Part shown: positions 1-6,654 of the stretch, one piece after another
How positions within the stretch are numbered: the stretch's first letter is position 1
How the letters are laid out: the number at the start of each line of letters is the position of its first letter
From: CAYLZN01 sp964387935
GTDB lineage: Bacteria; Acidobacteriota; Vicinamibacteria; Vicinamibacterales; JAFNAJ01
DNA: 6,654 nucleotides
Direction of reading: 5' to 3'
NCBI GenBank assembly: GCA_964387935.1
Contig: CAYLZN010000320.1
Location: forward strand, 1 to 6,654
Notes under the pieces: model-generated
Seen by the model: the letters and a program-made list of their open reading frames with translations, nothing else
Databases searched by the model: none
Told to the model about the DNA's origin: nothing
Program-made: the position numbers and the translations under genes

Positions 1-14
1 ACCAGCCGCTCAGC

Positions 15-1118
15 CTACTCTCGGGGGCTCAATCCAAAACTGGGGGGCGGCAAGGTGGAGACCCTCCCCGCAACCGCCTCGCACACCTCCCTCGTCCCCG
101 CCGTCCCGCCCAAGTCGCGCGTCAGCGTCTTCCCCTCGGCCAGCACGGCGAGGACCGCCGCCTCGAGACGGGCCGCCGCCGCAGCCTCCCCGAGGAAACC
201 CAGCATCATCGCCCCGGCGAGCAGCGTCGCCATCGGGTTCGCGAGCCCGCGGCCCGCAATGTCAGGCGCCGACCCGTGCACGGGCTCGAACATGGACGGC
301 GCGGTGCGCGCGGGGTTGAGATTGGCGCTCGGCGCCAGCCCGAGACTGCCGGCAACGACCGCGCTGACGTCGGTCAGGATGTCGCCAAAGAGATTGGAGG
401 CGACGACCACGTCGAACCGCTCGGGCCGCCTGACGAGATCCATGCACGCCGCGTCCACGAGCACGGAGTCCGTCGCGATGTCCGGGTACTCGCGCGCCAC
501 CTCCGCGAACACGCGGTCCCAGAACACCATGCTGTAGCCCTGCGCGTTGGACTTGGTCACCGACGTCAGGCGACGCCGTTTGCCCCGTTTCCGTGCCAGC
601 TCGAACGCGAACCGGATCACGCGCTCGGTGCCCTGGCGCGTGAAGATCGCCGTCTGCACCATCACCTCGCCCGGCCCGCCAGCGTGCACGCCTCCTCCGG
701 CATTCGCGTACTCGCCTTCGGTGTTCTCGCGAACCACGACGAGGTCGATGTCTCCGGGCTGCCGTCCGGCGAGCGGCGATCGCGCGCCCGGGTAGAGGAC
801 GGCGGGCCGCACGCACGCGTACTGGTCGAAGCCGCGCCGGATGGGCAGCAGCAGGCCGTTGAGCGTCACGTGATCGTGCACCCGGGGATCGCCGACGGCG
901 CCCAGGTAAATCGCGTCGAAGGCGCGCAGCGTGGTCAGGCCGTCACGCGGCATCATCTCGCCGTGGGCGAGGTAGTCGTCGGCGCCCCACGGAAAGGTGG
1001 TCCACCCCAGCCCGAACCCGAAGGCCGCCGCTGCGCGGTTCAGGACCTCGATGGCGAGCGGCACGATCTCCTGGCCGATCCCGTCGCCGGGAATGGCCGC
1101 GATGCGATACGTCTTCAT
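15..1118 (-). CDS. Tartrate/D-malate-type NAD-dependent beta-decarboxylating dehydrogenase (isocitrate/isopropylmalate dehydrogenase family)
   Basis: A 367-residue protein, full length for this family. Members oxidise a D-2-hydroxyacid with NAD and usually decarboxylate the product, using Mg or Mn in the cytoplasm. Visible landmarks are the N-terminal IPGDGIG (residues 9-15), the substrate-arginine region RRGFDQYACVRP (94-105), ENTEGEY with the likely catalytic Tyr137, VTKSN with Lys189, metal-binding Asp222, Asp246 and Asp250 (the last two in GDILTD), and the NAD loop EPVHGSAPDIAG (278-289). FDQY and ENTEGEY are what I recall for tartrate dehydrogenase (TtuC) and D-malate dehydrogenase (DmlA); 3-isopropylmalate dehydrogenase (LeuB) normally has a LDLFANLRP-like segment and ENTGG-type sequence. 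I therefore prefer tartrate/D-malate over leucine synthesis, and no leuC or leuD is present. The ATG at 1118 puts IPGDGIG near the N-terminus, has GGAG 5 nt upstream, and overlaps the preceding stop. The open frame continues further upstream through the M49 gene, but that part reads as low-complexity Arg/Ala/Gly shadow. The stop is TAG at 17-15. The exact substrate is inferred. Confidence 0.9.
   Translation of the reverse strand: MKTYRIAAIPGDGIGQEIVPLAIEVLNRAAAAFGFGLGWTTFPWGADDYLAHGEMMPRDGLTTLRAFDAIYLGAVGDPRVHDHVTLNGLLLPIRRGFDQYACVRPAVLYPGARSPLAGRQPGDIDLVVVRENTEGEYANAGGGVHAGGPGEVMVQTAIFTRQGTERVIRFAFELARKRGKRRRLTSVTKSNAQGYSMVFWDRVFAEVAREYPDIATDSVLVDAACMDLVRRPERFDVVVASNLFGDILTDVSAVVAGSLGLAPSANLNPARTAPSMFEPVHGSAPDIAGRGLANPMATLLAGAMMLGFLGEAAAAARLEAAVLAVLAEGKTLTRDLGGTAGTREVCEAVAGRVSTLPPPSFGLSPRE
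1115..1118 (-). other. ATGA stop/start overlap between the M49 peptidase and dehydrogenase genes
   Basis: On the minus strand, ATG (1118-1116) of the dehydrogenase and TGA (1117-1115) of the peptidase share two bases in the classic 4-nt ATGA overlap. This indicates translational coupling on one transcript. Confidence 0.9.
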
Positions 1119-3073
1119 GGCGACTCCGGGCCGACGCAGGGCACCGGGCGCAGGCAGTATCGCGAGGAGTACTCGAGCATTTGCGCGGTGAGGTCGCAAG
1201 GATATGAGAGGCGAACGTCCACGACCTCGCCCCGCGCGTCGCGGACCGGTTCGAGCGACGGCATCACGAACCCGGTGTAGGACGGCAACCCGAGCGCATC
1301 GACGCGGCGCACGATCTCGTCGCGCACGGCCGGGTCGAAGTGGATCCCGTAGGCCTCGAAGAACCCGCGGGCGGCCTCGTAGTCGCCCTGCGCCTTGATG
1401 CGCTGGACCTCCCCGAGCAGGCGCCCCACGCCTTGCTGGAACGCCGCGACGTCGACGACCACCAGGAAGGTCCTGCCCTCGCGAACCCGTCGCGCGATCG
1501 CGGAGGTGTGCGCCAGCAGCCAGTGGACGATCGCCTGCCGGTTCCGCATGTGGTCCTCCTCGAGGCGGGACCCCGTGCGCACGCGCCGGAGCTGCACGAG
1601 CGCGTTCCTGGCGAACGCCTCGTAAGCGGCCCGCACGATCTCCTCGAAGGAGGCGGCGGGCACCAGATCGAGTTCGACCATCTTCTGGTCCGCGACGAAA
1701 TACAGCGCGACGAGATCCGCGCGGGTCTCCTCGAGCGCGGAGTAGTGCTCGCGCAGGAACGCCTGGGGCGCACCCCCCAGGCGAGGCTCGACGAGGCCGG
1801 ACCCGTGCCCCACGATCTCGTGCAGGTGCGTGCACAGCTCCTGCGCGACGCTGCTCCACAGCCCCGCCCGGACCGCCTCCTCGGGCGTCCACGCGAACTC
1901 CACGTGAAACTCCGCAGGCAACGAACGCTCGTACGCCTCGAAGACGTTCGCCAGCGACACGGACTTGCTGCCGTGCGACTCGCGAATCGCCTGGTCGTTC
2001 GGCAGGTTGATGCCGATCGCCGTGAGCGGGCCCGCATCACCGGTTTCCATGACCACGTCGATGGCGCGGCCCGTCACGCCCTGGATGTCCCGGCGCCGGT
2101 ACGCCGGGTCCCACGGCATGCGGTCCTCGAACCACTGCGCGTGGCGCGCGATCCGCTCCACCGCCTGGGTCTTCTCGCGGTTCACGTAGAAGACCACGCC
2201 CTCCCAGGACGCCTTGTGTCCCCGGGGATCCAGGTACACCTCGATGAACCCGTTGATCGTGTCCACCGGGGAGTCCTGGTCCGCGACCCAGGCCATGTCG
2301 TACCGCCGCCGTGCGTCCTCGTCACCGCTCCGGTACCACTCGATCAACGCTGCGAGCGCCCTGCCGGTCGGCGCCGGCGCCACCGCCCTCGCCGCCTCGA
2401 GACACGCGACGATGCGCTCGAGATAGGCCCCGTAGCGCCCCCCGACCCGGTACACGTCCTCGACGAGCCCCGCCTCGGTGCGCACCAGCCGCGAGTTCAG
2501 CGGACACCGCTCCTCGAACCCCTCGAGATCCGCCTGGCACACCCCCGCGTACAGGTTGTTGGCGCTGCTCGCCAGCAGGTCGCCGCCGCCGTCCGGGTTC
2601 TTGTTCGTGACGAGGGGTTCGAACTCGGGATCGAAGAACGCCGGTTCCAGGCGCGCGAGCAGGCCCTCGAGGGACTCGTCGGCGCGCACGGGAAACCTCG
2701 CGCCTTCGCGCGCGGCGGCCTGCGCGGCGGCGCGCAGGTCGGCCGGCGCGAGCCGCAGCGTGAACTTCCGCGCCGTCAGCGCCACGTACGGCCCCGAGTT
2801 GATCCAGAACAACTTGGTGTACCTGCGAATTTCCTCGAGGACCGCGGCCGGAATGCCGGCGGGATGCCGGAGCACCTGCTCCAGCACCTCCCGCATCTCC
2901 AGACCGTGGCGGTATCGCTGGTCGTAGTAGATGTCGCGCCCCCACAACGCGGCCTCGGCCAGGTGCCACACGAGCACGCGCTGCCCGGTGGTCAACTCGG
3001 AGAACCCGTCCGCGTACACCTGCACCACGGCCGCATCGTCCACGCGCTCGAGGAGATACGGGCGGTCGCTCAT
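1115..3073 (-). CDS. Family M49 (dipeptidyl-peptidase III-type) zinc metallopeptidase
   Basis: A 652-residue protein, close to the length of bacterial dipeptidyl-peptidase III enzymes and shorter than the human one (737). The family removes dipeptides from the N-terminus of short oligopeptides. The diagnostic six-residue zinc motif is HEIVGH (418-423; His418 and His423 as ligands, Glu419 as catalytic base). The second motif is EETRAD (448-453), where one of the two Glu, probably Glu449, is the third ligand. Other family blocks visible are SSANNLYAGV (169-178), NGFIEVYLDP (274-283), GINLPND (354-360) and HGSKSVSLANVFEAY (367-381). There is no signal peptide or membrane segment, so it is probably cytosolic. 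The ATG at 3073 lies 4 nt after the stop of the upstream RNase gene, with only a weak SD-like GAG before it, so re-initiation by the same ribosomes is likely. The next internal Met is residue 60, which would remove part of the N-terminal domain. Its TGA overlaps the next gene's ATG. Family assignment is firm. True dipeptidyl-peptidase activity is inferred, since some M49 proteins differ in substrate. Confidence 0.93.
   Translation of the reverse strand: MSDRPYLLERVDDAAVVQVYADGFSELTTGQRVLVWHLAEAALWGRDIYYDQRYRHGLEMREVLEQVLRHPAGIPAAVLEEIRRYTKLFWINSGPYVALTARKFTLRLAPADLRAAAQAAAREGARFPVRADESLEGLLARLEPAFFDPEFEPLVTNKNPDGGGDLLASSANNLYAGVCQADLEGFEERCPLNSRLVRTEAGLVEDVYRVGGRYGAYLERIVACLEAARAVAPAPTGRALAALIEWYRSGDEDARRRYDMAWVADQDSPVDTINGFIEVYLDPRGHKASWEGVVFYVNREKTQAVERIARHAQWFEDRMPWDPAYRRRDIQGVTGRAIDVVMETGDAGPLTAIGINLPNDQAIRESHGSKSVSLANVFEAYERSLPAEFHVEFAWTPEEAVRAGLWSSVAQELCTHLHEIVGHGSGLVEPRLGGAPQAFLREHYSALEETRADLVALYFVADQKMVELDLVPAASFEEIVRAAYEAFARNALVQLRRVRTGSRLEEDHMRNRQAIVHWLLAHTSAIARRVREGRTFLVVVDVAAFQQGVGRLLGEVQRIKAQGDYEAARGFFEAYGIHFDPAVRDEIVRRVDALGLPSYTGFVMPSLEPVRDARGEVVDVRLSYPCDLTAQMLEYSSRYCLRPVPCVGPESP
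1124..1127 (-). promoter_or_regulatory. Ribosome binding site of the dehydrogenase gene, inside the 3' end of the M49 gene
   Basis: GGAG on the minus strand ends 5 nt before the ATG at 1118. It lies within the final codons of the upstream peptidase, so the dehydrogenase can be initiated on its own as well as by coupling. Confidence 0.6.
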
Positions 3074-3077
3074 CGGC

Positions 3078-4454
3078 TCACAGCTCGACGCTCTGCCTGT
3101 AATCGGGAATCGCCACGTTCCAGCCGAGGCGATCCTCGATGCTCGCCTTCAGCGCATCCTGGGCCACGGGCTCCCCGTGCACCAGGAACGTCGTCGCCGG
3201 CGCGCGGTCGAATCCCGACAGCCACCGCAGGATCTCGGCGGAATCCGCGTGGGTGGACATGGAGTCGATCTTCTGGATCCGCGCAGCCACGGGGATGAAG
3301 GCCCCGTGGATCTTGACCTCCTTCGCCCCGTCCACGAGGTCCCGGCCACGCGTCCCCTCGGCCTGATACCCGACGAACAGCACCGTGTTGCGCGGGTCGG
3401 GCAGCACCGCCTTCAGGTGGTGCAGCACACGCCCGCCGGTGGCCATGCCGCTCGACGAGATGACAATGCACTGGAGACGGGCGTTCATGAGCTCCTTGGA
3501 CTCCTGCGGGGAGGTGATCGCGGTGAAGCGCCCCGTCGGCGGTTCGTCACCCTGGACGTCCGGATCCAGCTCCCGACGGCGCCGGTCGTAATGGCGCAGC
3601 GCATCCGCCGCCATCGGGCTGTCGAGGTACACCGGCAGCACGGGAATGCGACGTTCGTGTTCCAGCAGGCGAATCCAGTAGAGCACCTCTTCGACCCGTC
3701 CGATCGCGAACGCGGGGATGACCAGCCGACCGCCGCGCTTCACGGTGTCCTTGATGATCTGCGCCAGTTCCTCCCCGTGATCGTCGGGCGGATGCAGGCG
3801 GTCGCCGTACGTGGATTCGACGAGCAGCACGTCGGCACTGCGGACCGGGCTCGGGTCCGGCAGGATCGGGCGGCCGTACCGCCCCAGGTCGCCGCCGAAG
3901 AGGATCTCGCGGCCGTGGTCGTTGGCGAGCGTGACCTTCACGAACGCCGAGCCCAGGAGATGCCCCGCGACGATGAACTCGATGTCGATCTGCGAGGTGA
4001 TCCGCAGGGGGCGGTCGTAGCCCACCGGCTGCAGGCGGTCGATCGCCTTGAACGCATCCACCTCGGTGAAGAGCGGCTCCGCCGGGCTGTGCTTCGTGTA
4101 GTGGTGCTTGTTGGCCTGCCGGGCGTCTTCTTCCTGGAGCCGGCCGGCATCCGGCAGCACGAGCTTGCAGAGATCCTGCGTGCCCGGCGTGCAGAAGACC
4201 CGGCCGCGGAACCCGCCAGCCACGAGCCGCGGCAGGTAGCCGGAGTGATCGATGTGCGCGTGGGTGAGGACGACCGAGTCGAGCGCGGCGGGATCGATGG
4301 GCAGGGCGTCCCAGTTCCGGCGGCGCAGCTCGCGCAGCCCCTGGAACAGCCCGCAGTCGATGAGCACCTGCCGGTCGGCCGCTTCGAGGAGGTACTTCGA
4401 CCCGGTGACCGTCCGGGCCGCACCGAGAAACGTCAGTTGAGGCACGTCGTGCAC
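3078..4454 (-). CDS. Beta-CASP metallo-beta-lactamase-fold ribonuclease (CPSF73-like, KH-less)
   Basis: A 458-residue protein of the usual size for stand-alone bacterial beta-CASP proteins, often annotated as MBL-fold RNA metallohydrolase or exonuclease. These hydrolyse RNA using two zinc ions. The metallo-beta-lactamase core shows HAHIDH (65-70; His65, His67, Asp69, His70), AGHLLGS with His165, and GGDLGR with Asp189. Beta-CASP motif A is probably Glu213 in VESTYGDR, motif B is His402 in STHADS, and motif C is His426 in VHGEP. The beta-CASP insert lies roughly between 215 and 385 and includes SSSGMATGG and FVGYQAEGTRGRD. No KH or other RNA-binding domain and no signal peptide are seen, so it should be cytosolic. 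I chose the GTG at 4454 because GGAG sits 7 nt upstream and the family N-terminus (PQLTFLGAARTVTGS) begins right after it. The frame stays open to an ATG at 4625, but that would overlap the divergent peptidase gene and adds only shadow-like residues. A GTG at 4445 is also possible but too far from the SD. It appears to be the first gene of the operon. The RNA substrate is unknown. Confidence 0.92.
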   Translation of the reverse strand: MHDVPQLTFLGAARTVTGSKYLLEAADRQVLIDCGLFQGLRELRRRNWDALPIDPAALDSVVLTHAHIDHSGYLPRLVAGGFRGRVFCTPGTQDLCKLVLPDAGRLQEEDARQANKHHYTKHSPAEPLFTEVDAFKAIDRLQPVGYDRPLRITSQIDIEFIVAGHLLGSAFVKVTLANDHGREILFGGDLGRYGRPILPDPSPVRSADVLLVESTYGDRLHPPDDHGEELAQIIKDTVKRGGRLVIPAFAIGRVEEVLYWIRLLEHERRIPVLPVYLDSPMAADALRHYDRRRRELDPDVQGDEPPTGRFTAITSPQESKELMNARLQCIVISSSGMATGGRVLHHLKAVLPDPRNTVLFVGYQAEGTRGRDLVDGAKEVKIHGAFIPVAARIQKIDSMSTHADSAEILRWLSGFDRAPATTFLVHGEPVAQDALKASIEDRLGWNVAIPDYRQSVEL

Positions 4455-4461
4455 TCTATCA

Positions 4462-4465
4462 CTCC
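4462..4465 (-). promoter_or_regulatory. Ribosome binding site deciding the GTG start of the beta-CASP RNase
   Basis: On the minus strand GGAG is followed by a 7-nt spacer and then GTG at 4454-4452. The spacing is good, and the protein it starts begins with the family's conserved N-terminal strand. This favours 4454 over the GTG at 4445 and over the upstream ATG at 4625. Confidence 0.65.
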
Positions 4466-4520
4466 GAAAGGCGACGGCGACGGGCGCCGGATCCTGGCCC
4501 CGAGGGCGTTGCGGTAAGCT

Positions 4521-4525
4521 GGAGG
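4521..4525 (+). promoter_or_regulatory. Ribosome binding site of the S9B peptidase gene
   Basis: GGAGG is a full Shine-Dalgarno core, but it lies only 3 nt before the ATG at 4529, which is shorter than usual. It supports this start together with the signal peptide that immediately follows. No alternative upstream start with a better SD was seen. Confidence 0.65.
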
Positions 4526-4528
4526 TCC

Positions 4529-4618
4529 ATGAACCTCGATCGACTCCCGGCTCGATGTGTGCACGTCGCGGGTCTCCTCGTCGCCGGCATCCTGGCGCTC
4601 CCGGGCCCGGTAGCCGCG
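4529..4618 (+). other. Predicted Sec-type signal peptide of the S9B peptidase
   Basis: The first 30 residues have a short n-region with Arg5 and Arg9, a hydrophobic stretch at about 13-24 rich in Ala, Leu, Val and Gly, and a Pro/Gly break followed by PVAAQA. Cleavage after Ala30 (VAA|Q) or Ala32 is likely. Cys10 lies before the hydrophobic core, so it is not a lipobox cysteine. There is no twin-arginine motif. The mature enzyme is therefore expected in the periplasm or outside the cell. This is a judgement by eye. Confidence 0.8.
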
Positions 4619-6654
4619 CAGGCAAAGCGCTTCACGATTGACGATCTGTTCGACCCGGTGACGCGGCTCGATGCCACGGGCGTCGTGCCCTCGGGTCTGA
4701 CGTGGCTGGACGACGCTCGGGCGGTCTGGCCGAAACGCGTGGACGAAGACACCGCGGACTGGCTGGTGCTCGACGTCGAACGCGGCACGACGTCGCCGTT
4801 CCATCAGGCGTCCACCCTCGAGACCGCGCTGGCGGCGCTGCCCGGCCTCAGCCCCGGGCAGGCCAGGAGGCTGTCCCGCCCCCGGAGTTTCGTGTTCGGC
4901 CCCGACAAGCGCACGGCCGTGCTCACGGTGGCGGGCGACCTGTTCCTCTACACGTTCGCCACCGGGACGCTGACCCGGCTGACGAGCGATCCGGCCGAGG
5001 AACGGGACCCGGCCTTCAGCCCGAACGGCGCTATGGTGGCCTTCACACGTGGCCACAACCTGGTGGTCGTCGACGTGGCCACGCAGCGTGAGCGCGCGCT
5101 CACCACGGATGGCGGTCCGCAACTGCTCAACGGGCGCCTGGACTGGGTGTACCAGGAGGAGATCTACGGACGCGGGACCTACAGAGCCTTCTGGTGGAGC
5201 CCGGACTCGACGCGTCTCGCGTTCCTGCAGCTCGACGAGCGCCCCGTCGCCGAGTTCACGCTCGTCAACCACCTGCCCCACTTCCAGGAGCTGGAGGTCT
5301 TCGACTACCCGAAGCCTGGCGACCCCAACCCGCTCGTCCGGCTCGGCGTCGTCGGGGCGTCCGGCGGCGCGGTGACGTGGATCAACACCACGAAGTACTC
5401 GGCGCGCGAGCACCTCATCGTGGACGTCTCGTGGATGCCGGACAGCAGTCAGGTCGTCTATCAACTCCAGGATCGGGAGCAGACGTGGCTGGATCTCAAC
5501 CTGGGCCACCCGGCCACCGGAGACACCCGCACCCTGTTCCGCGAGACGACGAAGGCGTGGGTGGAGCCGCACGGGGCGCCGCGGTGGCTGAAAGACGGCA
5601 CGTTCCTCTGGCAGAGCGAACGCGACGGCTGGCGCCACCTCTATCACTACAAGGCGGACGGGACCCTGGCAGGTCGGGTGACTGGCGGCGAGTGGGAAGT
5701 CAGGACTCTCCACGGGGTGGACGAGAAAGCCGGCTGGATCTACTTCTCTGGCACCGAGCGGAGCCACGTCGGCAGCGACGTCTACCGTGTTCGCATCGAC
5801 GGAAGCGCCCTGACGCGGCTCTCCGCCGCGCCCGGCACGCACACCGCGAACTTCAGCCCCTCGTTCGCCGTGTACGTGGACGTGTGGAGCGACCTCACCA
5901 CGCCGCCGCAGACGCGCGCGCACAGGGCGGACGGCACAGAGGTGCGCGTGCTCGAGCGGAACCCGCTGCCCGCGCTCGCGGAGTACCGGCTGGCGACGCC
6001 AGAGCTGCTGCAGGTGAGGACGCGCGACGGGTTCGTGATGGAGGCGCTGCTGATCAAGCCGCCGGATTTCGATCCGTCGCGCAAGTACCCCGTGTTCCAG
6101 GCGACCTACGCAGGACCGCACGCGCCTCAGGTGCGCAATGGGTGGGGCGGGGTCACCTCCCTGTATCACCAGATGCTGGCACAGCACGGCATCGTCGTCT
6201 GGATGTGCGACAACCGGTCCGCGAGCGGCAAGGGCGCCGTGTCGGCGTGGCCGGCGTACAAGCGCCTCGGCGAGACGGAGCTGGCGGACATCGAGGACGG
6301 CCTCGCGTGGCTCGGGCAGCAGCCCTGGGTCGACCCCGCACGGATCGGCATCAGCGGCTGGAGCTACGGCGGGTTCATGGTGAGCTACGCACTCACTCAC
6401 AGCAAACGGTTCGCCATGGGCATCGCGGGCGGCTCGGTCACCGACTGGCGTGGCTACGACTCGGTCTACACCGAGCGCTACATGCTCATGCCCCAGAACA
6501 ATCCGGAGGGGTACGCCCGCACGGCGCCCCGCGCGGCCGCCAGGGACCTCAGCGGCCGCCTGCTGCTGGTCCACGGGGCCATGGACGACAACGTGCACAT
6601 GCAGAACACCATCCAGTTCGCGTACGCGCTGCAGAAGGCCGGCAAGCCGTTCGA
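4529..6654 (+). CDS. Exported S9B-family dipeptidyl-peptidase IV-like serine peptidase (3' end cut by window)
   Basis: 708 complete codons are visible with no in-frame stop, and the gene continues past the right edge. The family removes X-Pro or X-Ala dipeptides from peptide N-termini. Residues 1 to about 30 form a signal peptide, then a beta-propeller spans roughly 40-480 with repeats such as AFSPNG and WWSPDSTRLAF. DWVYQEE (205-211) matches the DPP IV DWVYEEE segment, so Glu210 and Glu211 are the pair that grips the substrate N-terminus. The alpha/beta-hydrolase domain starts near 505. TYAGP supplies the probable oxyanion Tyr527, GWSYGGF the nucleophile Ser612, YDSVYTERYM the S1-pocket tyrosines, and GAMDDNVH the catalytic Asp686. 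The catalytic His is expected about 32 residues after Asp686, about ten codons beyond the edge, so it cannot be checked. GGAGG lies just before the ATG. The gene is divergent from the RNase-M49-dehydrogenase operon. A prolyl tripeptidyl peptidase of the same family is the main alternative. Confidence 0.93.
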   Translation, partial: MNLDRLPARCVHVAGLLVAGILALPGPVAAQAKRFTIDDLFDPVTRLDATGVVPSGLTWLDDARAVWPKRVDEDTADWLVLDVERGTTSPFHQASTLETALAALPGLSPGQARRLSRPRSFVFGPDKRTAVLTVAGDLFLYTFATGTLTRLTSDPAEERDPAFSPNGAMVAFTRGHNLVVVDVATQRERALTTDGGPQLLNGRLDWVYQEEIYGRGTYRAFWWSPDSTRLAFLQLDERPVAEFTLVNHLPHFQELEVFDYPKPGDPNPLVRLGVVGASGGAVTWINTTKYSAREHLIVDVSWMPDSSQVVYQLQDREQTWLDLNLGHPATGDTRTLFRETTKAWVEPHGAPRWLKDGTFLWQSERDGWRHLYHYKADGTLAGRVTGGEWEVRTLHGVDEKAGWIYFSGTERSHVGSDVYRVRIDGSALTRLSAAPGTHTANFSPSFAVYVDVWSDLTTPPQTRAHRADGTEVRVLERNPLPALAEYRLATPELLQVRTRDGFVMEALLIKPPDFDPSRKYPVFQATYAGPHAPQVRNGWGGVTSLYHQMLAQHGIVVWMCDNRSASGKGAVSAWPAYKRLGETELADIEDGLAWLGQQPWVDPARIGISGWSYGGFMVSYALTHSKRFAMGIAGGSVTDWRGYDSVYTERYMLMPQNNPEGYARTAPRAAARDLSGRLLLVHGAMDDNVHMQNTIQFAYALQKAGKPF

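Larger units (their letters stand above)
4455..4528. promoter_or_regulatory. Divergent intergenic region between the three-gene operon and the S9B peptidase gene
   Basis: This 74-bp gap is the only real non-coding stretch apart from the first 14 bases of the window. It must carry, or lie next to, the promoters for both directions. I could not identify a convincing -35/-10 pair on either strand. A TAAGCT at 4515-4520 touches the Shine-Dalgarno site and is too close to the start to serve as a normal -10 element. No clear palindromic operator is visible. At least one promoter may extend into the neighbouring coding sequence. The regulatory role is inferred from geometry alone. Confidence 0.5.

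Noticed and set aside
1..14. Possible terminator or next gene after the dehydrogenase stop
   Set aside because: Only 14 bases remain before the window edge and they show no hairpin with a T-run or start codon, so nothing can be concluded.
276..1280. 334-codon plus-strand open frame antisense to the dehydrogenase gene
   Set aside because: It has no recognisable domain, has Arg/His-rich composition, and overlaps a well-supported dehydrogenase.
1119..1892. In-frame upstream extension of the dehydrogenase reading frame, about 258 codons without a stop
   Set aside because: It lies wholly inside the M49 gene in another frame. Its translation is Arg/Ala/Gly-rich with no domain, and the ATG at 1118 has its own SD and the family N-terminus.
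1340..3298. 652-codon plus-strand open frame antisense to the M49 gene
   Set aside because: Its length equals the M49 protein only by coincidence. The translation is low complexity and shows no motif, while the minus strand carries HEIVGH, EETRAD and other M49 blocks.
2931..4517. 528-codon plus-strand open frame antisense to the RNase gene
   Set aside because: It is a shadow of the beta-CASP gene, whose complete active-site motif set lies on the minus strand.
4515..4520. TAAGCT as a -10 promoter element for the S9B gene
   Set aside because: It matches the TATAAT consensus at only 3 of 6 positions and directly abuts the Shine-Dalgarno site, leaving no room for a normal transcript start ahead of the ribosome binding site. 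No -35 partner is seen.
4433..6598. 721-codon open frame antisense to the S9B peptidase gene
   Set aside because: The plus-strand frame encodes a recognisable DPP IV-like enzyme with signal peptide and catalytic residues. The antisense product is rich in Arg, Val, His and Pro without any family motif, as expected when G/C-ending codons suppress stops on the opposite strand.

Overview
The window is GC-rich (roughly two thirds G+C), densely coding bacterial DNA. It holds four protein-coding genes and almost no non-coding sequence. The strong G/C preference at third codon positions, and the pairing of a secreted DPP IV-type peptidase with a bacterial M49 peptidase, would fit a high-GC soil or sediment bacterium such as an acidobacterium. 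That placement is a guess from general character, because no rRNA or other phylogenetic marker is present.

Layout. On the minus strand, reading from about 4454 down to 15, three genes follow one another with essentially no spacing. They are a beta-CASP metallo-beta-lactamase-fold RNase (4454 to 3078), a family M49 dipeptidyl-peptidase III-type zinc peptidase (3073 to 1115), and a tartrate/D-malate-type NAD-dependent beta-decarboxylating dehydrogenase (1118 to 15). The first pair is separated by 4 nt and the second pair shares an ATGA stop/start overlap, so they very probably form one translationally coupled operon. A 74-bp gap (4455-4528) separates this operon from a divergent plus-strand gene. 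That gene encodes an exported S9B-family (DPP IV-like) prolyl dipeptidyl peptidase starting at 4529, and it runs off the right edge just before its catalytic histidine.

How the genes may fit together. Two mechanistically unrelated peptidases that release short peptides from N-termini sit back to back. One has a signal peptide (S9B, serine) and one has none (M49, zinc, presumably cytosolic). A shared role in peptide scavenging is plausible: outside the cytoplasm for X-Pro ends, and inside for short oligopeptides. The RNase and the hydroxyacid dehydrogenase have no obvious link to this, and their grouping may only reflect a compact housekeeping operon.

I saw no tRNA or rRNA, CRISPR array, insertion sequence, long repeat, convincing terminator or clear promoter. 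Many long open frames antisense to these genes are by-products of the high-GC codon bias. I found no convincing evidence of a new biological system here; the findings below are modest.
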